Assembly: GCA_902782145.1 (NCBI GenBank)
Contig: CACZLZ010000014.1
Location: 1-64,000, forward strand
Length of the DNA: 64,000 nucleotides
Direction: 5' to 3'
Source: an uncultured Aeromonadales bacterium
GTDB lineage: Bacteria > Pseudomonadota > Gammaproteobacteria > Enterobacterales > Succinivibrionaceae
The first letter of the stretch is position 1, and each line of letters starts with the position of its first letter. Both the position numbers and the translations under genes were made by a program. Below are positions 29,139 through 37,197 of the stretch, piece by piece. The notes beneath the pieces were generated by a model. It saw only the letters and a program-made list of their open reading frames with translations, searched no databases and had not been told where the DNA came from.

Positions 29139-29733
29139 GTCAGGCCTCCAAAAGTTTTGTCTGTCCTTTGCGCCGTCCTGGTTCCGCATCACAGCAGAAC
29201 AGGAGAATGGATGCTACCGGGGCGCACACACGGCGCGTATTTTACTATATGCGGGGATTTTTTGCCACCAGAAGCCCCCAGGGGCAGGCTGGTTCAGCGG
29301 AGACCCTCACAAATGAGCCCGGCGCAGGCTCTGCTGGGGGAGTCAGGAGAGAGGCGGTAGCCGGGTCGGAAGACCGGGATCCAGGATCCGAGGCCAGGAG
29401 TGAGGTGGCGGCCGGGTCGGTACTGGTACCGGGCCAGGATCCGGGATCCAGGCGCCAAGGGAGCCGGAAGCATGGGGAGATGGCGCGGCTATAATCCGAG
29501 GATCCCGCAAAGGTTCCATGCCCTCAGACAGATCCCAGCGCACCGCTGATCAGGGCGGATGCCCCCTGACGGGGAATTTGCGTCATGGAATCTGAAGCGC
29601 TCTTCCGGTGAGGAAGATCCGCCCGGCTGATCCAGGAAAGGATCTCCTGGTCTGCCAGGCTCCTAGGTGCCGGAGGGCGCAAATTGCTCAATGGCACACC
29701 AGTGCTCTCTGGTATCCGGACTGTAGGCTAAAC
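29139..29733. other. carA upstream region, otherwise gene-free
   Basis: About 595 bases. It holds the carA leader and a candidate promoter. At ~29355-29455 an imperfect direct repeat of GCCGGGTCGG...GGATCC-rich sequence occurs. No PyrR-type leader, ARG box or dapB remnant can be recognised by eye. Confidence 0.55.
29239..29267 (-). promoter_or_regulatory. Candidate carAB promoter
   Basis: On the minus strand, TGGCAA and TAAAAT are separated by 17 bases in an otherwise GC-rich region. Transcription would start about 95 bases before the carA TTG. The -35 box is weak; the -10 box is good. Confidence 0.4.
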
Positions 29734-31414
29734 CTAGGCTAAACCAATGAGCAAAACACTTTCATCTACACCGCCCCGGCTGTACCTTTCAGCATAGCCC
29801 TGGTCCCGGATCTTCTTCAGAGCATCTGTGGCAGTGGAATCTCGTTTGAATTCAAAAATCATGACAGGTAGCGTGCTGATCCGGGGAAGGAAAACCATAT
29901 CAAACCATCCCCGCCCGGAAGAGAGTTCCTGCCTGATGTCATAGATCACCTCCGAGGTCCACAGTAGACCGGATGCCTTGCAGAAACCCAGTGCCTCCCT
30001 GCTGTTGTATCCCAGATGGGACACATAGGAGGAGTTGTGGATGGAGCCCAGGATCTCCCCTGCCGTGGCTGCATCCATGGAGGTAATGGCCCGGAACAGC
30101 CGATCCGACCTTTCAGTGACCTGGTGCCCGGCAAACCAGGGCTGTCTCCGCACCATGGAACAAAGGGCATACCGGATCTCCCTGTTGGGAACACAGGCGC
30201 TGTGACAGGATGCGGTTTCGCAGGTGCAGCCGAGATATCCCAGGCAGACGAGAAGCGCAAAGATCTGATCCTTGTTCTCCTGTGTGTCCATGTCATTCTG
30301 AAAGGATCCGCTGTCAAAGGTGATCCTGCCCCCGGCTGCCAGGTTCAGGATATCCTCCTGCAGTCCCGGAAAAGGCATTCCAATGAGCCGGGCCGCCTCC
30401 TCATTGGAGGAGGTGCCGATCCAGTGGCCAATGCACTCATTCCGGATAACCGCCCGGCAGACCGAGTAGGGATTGAAGATATGCTCACCGCCTATCACGT
30501 AGCCGTCATACCATTCCCTGATCTGCTCCAGGGACAGCCGGCAGAAAGGAGACTTGACACAGACGCTGCACGTCATCTGCCGTGAAACCAAAGTAGGGGG
30601 CCCAATTGCCGGGACTAAGCAGATTGAACTCATCAAAACCGTTCAGAGCCGACTGGGAGTTGTATTTCTTGATGGGCAGGATGCCGGTGAGATAGGCTAA
30701 ATGAAAACAGGACAGCCCAGGAGCGGTCTTGAACAGGCCTTTCAGCAGTCTGAGGAAATTCATCTGAAGCCTTTCATCATCCCGGTATTCCCGGAACAGC
30801 AGATCCCACTCGTCCATGATGAAGATGAACTTGATCTGAAGTTCAGATCTGATGACGGTCAGCACATCCAGAATTCCGGTGTTCTCCGTCCCCTCTTCCT
30901 CCAGGCAGCGGGCAAAAAGTTCCGCAGGCGGAATTCCCTGATGAGGGAATACTCCAGGAAATCCACCATGTCGGTGACGCCGGAGATCTTATGCTGCCGG
31001 GAGGAATAGGAAGCAAAAGGGCACTCACGGAATTCATGTCGACAAAAATGACATGGTAGCGATTGATGTGGCGGTCAGCCACCTCAGGACTGACAAAGGG
31101 GACGGGAGAACCGCTGCGGTTCAGGGCGGCGCTGGAAGCAGGAGACGGATCCGGCTCTCCAGGTGATAAATGTTAAGGCGCTGGAACAGCGCCCTGGCAT
31201 CGCGCCCGCAGGAGAAGAAAGTTGACAGCATTTTGGCCGTGACCGTCTTGCCAAAACGCCGGGGTCTGATGAAGGCAACCAGTTTGGCCTCACCGGCGTC
31301 AAGCCGGTTCAGGATCGAAGCGATAAAGGCGGTCTGGTCGACAAATACCGAATTCCGGCCATTGGCCAGTTCGGTAAAGCAGTTGTCGCCGTCAGGATCA
31401 AGAAAAAAGCCCAT
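29734..31414 (-). pseudogene. AAA-ATPase/PD-(D/E)XK family gene broken by several frameshifts
   Basis: Reading from 31414, the family order is present but spread over different frames: SVFVDQTAFI and RPRRFGKTVTAKML, then RYHVIFVDMN, then DMVDFLEYSLI, ELFARCLEEEG, FIFIMDEWDLLF (Walker B), YLTGILPIKKYNSQSALN, and REWYDGYVIG...IFNPYSV. The end is an intact-looking PD-(D/E)XK nuclease part with VIYDIRQELSSGRGWFDMVF and MIFEFKRDS. At least four frame changes occur between ~30545 and ~31120. A full gene would encode ~550 residues. It is related to the truncated copy at 35.6-36.9 kb (shared GILPI(R/K)K(F/Y)xSQSALN). The last 300 codons are open, but translation of that part alone is unlikely to be functional. 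Confidence 0.85.
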
Positions 31415-31432
31415 TGCGCACCTGGGGTTGCT

Positions 31433-32810
31433 CTTAGGTAGCCTGTGCTTTCAGGAAGGAAAGATGGTGTAATTCAGAGGGCTACTGAAATCACTGGGGG
31501 CATGTTTGCTCCCCGCCGGATCTTCGTCAGCCACCTGGCGCCCCGCTTCAGACACCGTGTTTTCATCCACACCCGGCTTCACCTGCTGCCCGGTGCCCCT
31601 TGTGGGTGCCCCAATCAAACTGACAGTCACCTCCAGGCAGATGCAGGTTTTTCCCTGCCAGGTACCTGTGATCTGACTGATCATCTGGTGCTCGATCTGG
31701 CTCCATTTGGAAGTTCCTGGTGGGAAATGTGAGACCTCAATGGGAAAGCCCAACTCCCTGGCCAGCTTCTGCAGTTCCTGCTTCCAGAGTCTGCAGTCGT
31801 ATCCGCTGCTGTTGCCGCCGCAGCCGCCAATGCTGGCGGTAAGATAGAGTTTTGAGGCTTCCGGGTAACGTTCCCGGCCCATATAGTGCCACCAGTTCCG
31901 GATTGCATTGGCGGCCAGCACCGCGGTGTCTGGACTGATGCCCACACTGACGAACTCATCGCTCTGGGCGGAGCCGTAAGCGTCACCGTCATGGAGTTCA
32001 GCCTCCCCTGCTGACAGGGAGAAAGCATGATCCAACGCTTCGGCGGGATAGCCGGCAGACCGGCAGTCAGCTTCGTTATTCCTGCAGCTCCCCCTGATTT
32101 GCCTCTTCCGGCAGTCGATGGCTATCACCGGCAGGCTCTGGCTTATGCAGGCGGTCGCGGTTTCGCAGATATGTGCAAACTGTTTAGCCCGGCACTCAGC
32201 CTCCGGCCCGGCCTGCTTCATCTTCTGCTTTGGCTGAAGACTGAACCCCAGTTGCCTGAGAATATCACCGACCTTGTCCTTGTGAATGCTGAACCCTGCC
32301 CTCTGCAAATCCTCTGCAATGATCCGCAGGCTTTTGACGGTCCACCGCAACGGCCGCGCCGGATCAGTGTAGGAGGCCGGATCGACCATTTGCTTTACCG
32401 CCGCAAGCAGTTCCGGCTGTTTCTCCAGAAGGCTCTTTCTCCCACCGCCTGCCGCTCTGATCATGGTTTTGGAGGGGGCTTCCTGATCCTGAGTCTGTTC
32501 AGATGCTTGGGGCTCCTTGCCGGCGGCTTTGATTTCCCTGATCCCGGCACTGATCGTGTTCCGGTGGACACCGGAAAGGGAGCTCACTGTTTTGATGCCG
32601 CCCGGTCCCAGAGCCAGTGCTTCGGATGCCAGATACTTCCTCTTGAGGCTCTCATTCAGATAGGGAAAGATCTGATCAAACTTCACCTTCATGGCAGCCG
32701 CGTCCACAAGCATACCTGCCATACCTGCGTTCTCCCAACAGCAAATGTGTCGGCATTATACCCCCTGGTGGTACAACGGATGCCCAGGTTGTTTATAGAC
32801 AGGGCCTAAG
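31433..32810 (-). mobile_element. ISAzo13-type insertion sequence, ends tentative
   Basis: The element is bounded by CTTAGG-nn-CCTGT at 31433 and its loose inverted match (CCTAAG at 32805-32810, minus strand CTTAGGCCCTGTC). The ends are suggested by these short matches only, and no clear target duplication is visible. It lies just upstream of the broken AAA-ATPase gene. Confidence 0.4.
31451..32722 (-). CDS. ISAzo13-family transposase, probably inactive
   Basis: A protein of 423 residues. It has the Rhodopirellula-type DDE fold seen in ISAzo13 elements: an N-terminal helix-turn-helix (GIKTVSSLSGVHRNTI), the region RWTVKSLRIIAEDLQ, the first Asp in VIAIDCRKRQIRG, then SVGISPDTAVLAANAIRNWW, LWKQELQKLARELG and PPGTSKWSQIEH with the terminal Glu. 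The expected TADGGGSN block with the second catalytic Asp reads TASIGGCGGNS here, and the C-terminal third is unusual. This suggests a decayed copy. ATG 32722 has GGGAG nine bases upstream. No partial second copy is seen in the window. Confidence 0.85.
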   Translation of the reverse strand: MAGMLVDAAAMKVKFDQIFPYLNESLKRKYLASEALALGPGGIKTVSSLSGVHRNTISAGIREIKAAGKEPQASEQTQDQEAPSKTMIRAAGGGRKSLLEKQPELLAAVKQMVDPASYTDPARPLRWTVKSLRIIAEDLQRAGFSIHKDKVGDILRQLGFSLQPKQKMKQAGPEAECRAKQFAHICETATACISQSLPVIAIDCRKRQIRGSCRNNEADCRSAGYPAEALDHAFSLSAGEAELHDGDAYGSAQSDEFVSVGISPDTAVLAANAIRNWWHYMGRERYPEASKLYLTASIGGCGGNSSGYDCRLWKQELQKLARELGFPIEVSHFPPGTSKWSQIEHQMISQITGTWQGKTCICLEVTVSLIGAPTRGTGQQVKPGVDENTVSEAGRQVADEDPAGSKHAPSDFSSPLNYTIFPS

Positions 32811-33040
32811 ATTGGGATGACTGGAATAATGGCTTTTGCGGCAAAAGGGGTACAGCAACAGGGCTCCAGCATCAGGGAAAGATTGCCAAATCCGGCAACA
32901 GGCTTATCGTCAGAAAGACGGCCTCAGGGACAGTGTCGGTGTCTGTGTCGGTGTCGGCGATCCGGCATCAGGAAAGCCAGGACAGCCAGAGCCTCCGGCA
33001 GGATTTAGCCGTTGATCTCCTCCGATCTTCCCTGCCCTGG

Positions 33041-33940
33041 TCAGAACTCCATGCCCCGGAGCATCTCCAGACGATCCTCTGTCATCTGTGTCTGGCAGCG
33101 GTAGATCCTGATCATCTCCTTTTCGCTGCCCCGGGTAGTCACCGGGCGGCATTTCCGATCCTTTTCCTTGATCCAGATCCGTTGCTGCTTCAGCAGATCC
33201 GGTATTTTGGATCCCCCCATCAGGCGCCAGTGCTCGTTCAGATCCGCATCCGCCCTCTGGAAATCCAGTTTGGCCGTGAGAAACATGTTGTGCTCAAACT
33301 GCTTGGGGGACTCATGACGGAACACCGCCCGGCCTATCTCATTCAGGCACGCCACAGGCGGCTCCTCTCCTTCTCCGGTGGCAGAGGCAATACTGGCAGC
33401 GATCCTCATTCTGTCAGTACCCTCCGGGCTGAGCTCTACCCGGATCTGAACAGCACCAGGAATACCCGCCGGATCCACGAAACTGCAGGTGAGGGTGCCA
33501 TCGTCTCCCTCAGCGCAGGAAGTGGGAGCAAACTGATAATACCGCTCATCAACAATGGAGGGGCTGTACATCTCGGAGGCGATCTCACACCCCCGGGGAA
33601 TATAAATGCCCCCGGAGACGCTGCGGGCACCGGAGGCGTCGGACTCAATTTTAAGATCGCCCAAGATCCAACTGCCTTCAGCCAGTTCCCGATCCTCGGC
33701 TGAAAGTTTCACCTTCCGGCTGAACACATCACAGTAGCCGGCACTCCGGCCCACGCAGGAAAAGGAGAAGCGGTTGTGAAACACCCTGGGGGAAGATCCG
33801 GAAACCGGAGCATAGTACCCGTCCTGGAGAGTGTCCCCACCGGCCGCAGCCGCCGGGATCCATAATGCCGGGAGCAGCAGAGCCAGGTGGCCGATCTGCA
33901 GGCTGCGGAAACGGAATGATCGTAAAGGATGGAGGTTCAT
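33041..33940 (-). CDS. Exported protein, unrecognised
   Basis: A protein of 299 residues. An N-terminal signal peptide (MNLHPLRS..., hydrophobic core, PAAAAGG) points to export. The mature protein has about ten cysteines in pairs (SCVGRSAGYCD, SCAEGDDGTLTC), consistent with periplasmic disulfides, and mixed beta segments. ATG 33940 has AGGAGC upstream; the frame extends 29 codons further without a ribosome site. I recognise no family. It is the first of three minus-strand genes for small exported proteins with similar spacing, though gaps of 200 bases or so argue for separate promoters. Confidence 0.7.
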   Translation of the reverse strand: MNLHPLRSFRFRSLQIGHLALLLPALWIPAAAAGGDTLQDGYYAPVSGSSPRVFHNRFSFSCVGRSAGYCDVFSRKVKLSAEDRELAEGSWILGDLKIESDASGARSVSGGIYIPRGCEIASEMYSPSIVDERYYQFAPTSCAEGDDGTLTCSFVDPAGIPGAVQIRVELSPEGTDRMRIAASIASATGEGEEPPVACLNEIGRAVFRHESPKQFEHNMFLTAKLDFQRADADLNEHWRLMGGSKIPDLLKQQRIWIKEKDRKCRPVTTRGSEKEMIRIYRCQTQMTEDRLEMLRGMEF

Positions 33941-34158
33941 GAAAATTTGCTCCTGAAAAAAAACGGTTGCTAAGCCCACATTAAGGGCTGGTGACCGCTC
34001 AGACGAAAGTTTGTCGGAAGGGGGCATAAGCAGGAAAGATGCGGTTCACACGATCCTCAGTCGATGATGGAGGATCCGGTGTTCCGGCCTCCGGGAGCCG
34101 GTTTACCCGGCTCCCCAGGATCCGTTTCCCTCCCTGCCCCGACTCTCAGTTCTTGCTC

Positions 34159-34611
34159 TCAGTTCTTGTAGGGGGCCAGTTCCGGCTTCCCGTCCATGCC
34201 ACTCAGGGACAGGGTGTAACGCACCGTCTTCCCGGTAGCATCCACATAGGAAATTCCGTAACTGGGGATGTCCCCGAAGAAAGTCATGCGCACCACCAGG
34301 GGTGAGCCGGCCTTAAGGGCCGCAACGTGATACATCTCCTTCTCGTCAAAGAAGACTCCGCTGTCGTTGGCATCCCGGAAGTTCAGGGACAGGAACCGGA
34401 AATCCTTCAGATCGGAAGCCGGGGCGAAGACCACCTCAGTGCGGTACTCGCTGGAATCGGCGGTGAACACATCGCATCGGCCACCGTCGCAGATCTTGCT
34501 GTCAGCAGCCATGGCAATGCCCGTGGCCTTCTGGGCAGCAAGATCACCGGCAGAGGCGCCGGCGGCGGCACAAGCCAGGATCAGGGCTGCAATTGTTCTG
34601 AGTGTCTTCAT
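34159..34611 (-). CDS. Small exported protein, unrecognised
   Basis: A protein of 150 residues. The signal peptide ends AAAGASAGD. The mature part has one close cysteine pair (KICDGGRCDVF) and beta-prone strands up to GMDGKPELAPYKN. GGAGAAC precedes ATG 34611; the longer frame adds seven residues only. Its Cys-pair and strand style faintly recall the 299-residue exported neighbour (both have CDVF before a charged stretch, then EVVFAP/KVKLS type strands), but I cannot claim homology. No enzymatic motif is visible. Confidence 0.7.
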   Translation of the reverse strand: MKTLRTIAALILACAAAGASAGDLAAQKATGIAMAADSKICDGGRCDVFTADSSEYRTEVVFAPASDLKDFRFLSLNFRDANDSGVFFDEKEMYHVAALKAGSPLVVRMTFFGDIPSYGISYVDATGKTVRYTLSLSGMDGKPELAPYKN

Positions 34612-34803
34612 GTTAGTTCTCCGTATTGCCATCAGGATCCAAAAAGGCCAGTCCTCCCGGCAGGTGCCGGAAAAGTTAGGGACAGTGACAGGCGCCAGGC
34701 AACAATGGCCAGAGCCATCTATCGGATCCTCAAAAAAAATCCCGGTCAGAAAGGATCCGGCCGGGATGGGTTGCGCTTCCGGATCTGCATCCGGAAGGCT
34801 GCC

Positions 34804-35550
34804 TTATTTGGTCACCAACCAGATCCTGAACTCCTTCTGCACTGCCGGATCGGCCTCCTCATAGGCCTTCTTCAGCCGGCGCAGGGACTCTTGGCGGTTC
34901 TTGCTCATGGTCTCAGAAGCTGAGCGCACATCCTCAGGGGTAACTGAGGTGGGAACGCTACGGCGGTTTTCCGCAGCCACGCTGTCGGTGATGTCCAACT
35001 GGGCCTGCTGAGCCACTGTGGCAGCATTGGCGTTCTCCACCAGCACCCGCTTTTCCGTGGGGGTCCCGGGGATCCCTTTGTATTCCTTGCCCAGCTCCTT
35101 GATCTCCCGGAGGTAGTCCCGGCCGATCTGCAGTCCATCCCGGTGAGGCAGCACGAAGATCTCCGCATCCACTGTGGTGCCGGTCTCATCGGTTATGTAC
35201 ACCGTGGGGTGCTTCACATACTCCTGGGCCTTGGCATAGGTGCGGGGGTATTTGAACCGCAACTGATACTTCTTGTCATCGGAAGGAACATCCAGGTTGA
35301 TCACCACCGGCTCACTGGAGATCAGCCGGGTGTCACCGGCATCCCGGTAGGCACCCTCAAAGCGGATCACAACTTGGTGGGGTCCCTTGGTGAGGGTCAC
35401 AGAGGAATCAGTACGGAAGACGCTGGCAGGCTTGCCGCCGTCCAGATAATAGAGCACATAGGGACGGGCAATTTCAAGTTCGCCTCCGACGGCTGCGGAA
35501 GACGCCGCAACTGCGGCCAGTGCAATCAGATCTCTGACTTTAAACTTCAT
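34804..35550 (-). CDS. yccT: YccT/DUF2057-family periplasmic protein
   Basis: A protein of 248 residues. After a signal peptide (AVAASSAAVGGE) comes the DUF2057 pattern: LYYLDGGKPASVFRTDSSVTLTKGPHQVVIRFEG, then the paired strands to YQLRFKYPRTYAKAQEYVK. E. coli YccT (CsgI) is a periplasmic inhibitor of curli assembly; no curli genes are in this window, so the role here is open. The C-terminal ~50 residues are helical and basic. The start at 35550 gives a normal signal peptide. The promoter is not resolved. Confidence 0.85.
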   Translation of the reverse strand: MKFKVRDLIALAAVAASSAAVGGELEIARPYVLYYLDGGKPASVFRTDSSVTLTKGPHQVVIRFEGAYRDAGDTRLISSEPVVINLDVPSDDKKYQLRFKYPRTYAKAQEYVKHPTVYITDETGTTVDAEIFVLPHRDGLQIGRDYLREIKELGKEYKGIPGTPTEKRVLVENANAATVAQQAQLDITDSVAAENRRSVPTSVTPEDVRSASETMSKNRQESLRRLKKAYEEADPAVQKEFRIWLVTK

Positions 35551-35637
35551 AATCCACCATGTTTTAACATCTGTGGGGGATTATATCACAGAAAACAGGC
35601 CCATGAGGCAAGGGACATGGTGGGCTCTCAGAGGACT

Positions 35638-36873
35638 TTACATCGGAACTCCGGCCGGAAATGGCGCTGTCCCATCCCCGTTCCGGGCGGATTTCCGGAA
35701 CAACTCCAGCACCTCCCGGTTGGGGATGAAGACCTCCAGTGTATCCTCGTCATACCCCAGATAGCCCAGATGGATCAGCAGGGTGAGGATATCGTCCCTG
35801 GAGCTGAAGGTGATCAGGTCATTCTGAAAACCGGTGATATCCACCGGCACGCGGCCTCCTGCCAGCAGGACCGCCACAACCTCCTTGAGACCGGCAAAAT
35901 CCCGGTCAGTGTACGACCGCAATGCCTCACCTGTTTCAGTTTCAGGATCATTCCAGTAGCAGGCTGTTTTTCCGGACCTCAGGGCTCTGATCACGGAGAA
36001 AGGATTGCAGATCCGGATCTTAGACTCACGACCCGGGATTTCCCGGCAATGCCGCCGCCGCTCCACGGGGATCCAGTCAGCAAGACTGTAGCCACCGTAC
36101 CAGGCGATTATTTCCCCGGGATCCATGCCATATCTGCCGCAGAGCCTCCTGACCTCCTCATCTGTGAAACCGGTGTATGGGGCCATGGGCAAGGGACACG
36201 TCATGGAAAACTCACTGAACATGTTTAGGGCCGACTGACTGCCAAACTTCCTGATGGGGAGAATGCCAGTCATATAGGCAAGGGCAACATACGCTTTGTC
36301 CTTGAGCCAGCAGCGGAGAAATTCCTGGTACTGCTTCTGTCCCTGTATGTCATCCGGACGCTCCCGGAAAACCGCGTCCCATTCGTCAATGATGATCACA
36401 AACTTCCGGGACGTGCTTCTGCAGATCCGATCCATGACCGTGTGCAGATTGATCCTGCCGCCGTAACTGACACCGGGATAAGCCTCCCTGAGTTCGGCTA
36501 TCACCTTACCGGAGAGGCAGTCCAGGATCTGATCAGCAGATCCGGTCTCCCGCATGAAGTCGGTCATCACAAGACGGATCACGTCAAACTGACCCAGATG
36601 CTTATCCCATGAGCCCCGGGATCCAGAGGTGTCACGACTGATTAGGCACTTTGCAAACAGTTCCCGGCTACCGGCCTCCCGGTCATAATACGCCCCGATC
36701 ATTTCCGCCGTCAGGGTCTTGCCAAAACCCCGGGGACGGGTCACGCAGACGTACTTCTCCATCGTGTTCAGGACAGAGTTCAGATAACCGATGATCCCGG
36801 TCTTATCGACATAAAAATCCGAGTTCAGGGCCTGCTCAAAGCCGGCTCTGCCCGGGTTGAGATATATGCCCAT
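35638..36873 (-). CDS. AAA-ATPase of the PD-(D/E)XK family, nuclease end missing
   Basis: A protein of 411 residues. Opening GFEQALNSDFYVDKTG and P-loop-like TRPRGFGKTLTAEM, a Walker B at KFVIIIDEWDAVFRE, and AYMTGILPIRKFGSQSALNMF are typical of the AAA-ATPase/DUF1703 family. The chain stops after FIPNREVLELFRKS, just where relatives begin their ~150-residue PD-(D/E)XK nuclease domain. No nuclease remnant can be read in the 85 bases downstream. So either a real short form or, more likely, a truncated gene. The ATG at 36873 has GAGG upstream. It closely resembles the frameshifted copy at 29.7-31.4 kb. Confidence 0.8.
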   Translation of the reverse strand: MGIYLNPGRAGFEQALNSDFYVDKTGIIGYLNSVLNTMEKYVCVTRPRGFGKTLTAEMIGAYYDREAGSRELFAKCLISRDTSGSRGSWDKHLGQFDVIRLVMTDFMRETGSADQILDCLSGKVIAELREAYPGVSYGGRINLHTVMDRICRSTSRKFVIIIDEWDAVFRERPDDIQGQKQYQEFLRCWLKDKAYVALAYMTGILPIRKFGSQSALNMFSEFSMTCPLPMAPYTGFTDEEVRRLCGRYGMDPGEIIAWYGGYSLADWIPVERRRHCREIPGRESKIRICNPFSVIRALRSGKTACYWNDPETETGEALRSYTDRDFAGLKEVVAVLLAGGRVPVDITGFQNDLITFSSRDDILTLLIHLGYLGYDEDTLEVFIPNREVLELFRKSARNGDGTAPFPAGVPM

Positions 36874-37197
36874 GGTGTGCGCCTCAAGAAACTGGCAGAT
36901 CGGGATCAGCCTGCCAGGCTCTCCTTCCCTTCACTGCCAGGAGAGCCATTAAAATCCCCTGCCGGCCACTGATGCCGGTCAAAGATAGATCTGACCACTC
37001 CCATGCTCCCGGAACACACCAGACAGCTCCGGCGCAACACCAGGATCCTGTCGCCGCATGCCCATCATTTTCTCCGGCTTCAGTCTGCCAGGATGCTCAT
37101 CAGCCTACACCTGCTCCCGCAGTAGCATGCCCATCATTTCCCAGGCTCAAGCCTGCCAGGATGCTCATCAGCCTCCCCCGGATCACAACGCCGCCTG
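36874..37197. other. Gap with a ~50-bp direct repeat
   Basis: No gene is supported; a Pro/His-rich ORF on the + strand is low-complexity. Two copies of a ~50-base unit, GCATGCCCATCATTT...GCCAGGATGCTCATCAGCCT, lie at 37056-37106 and 37125-37174 with few differences. Confidence 0.65.
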
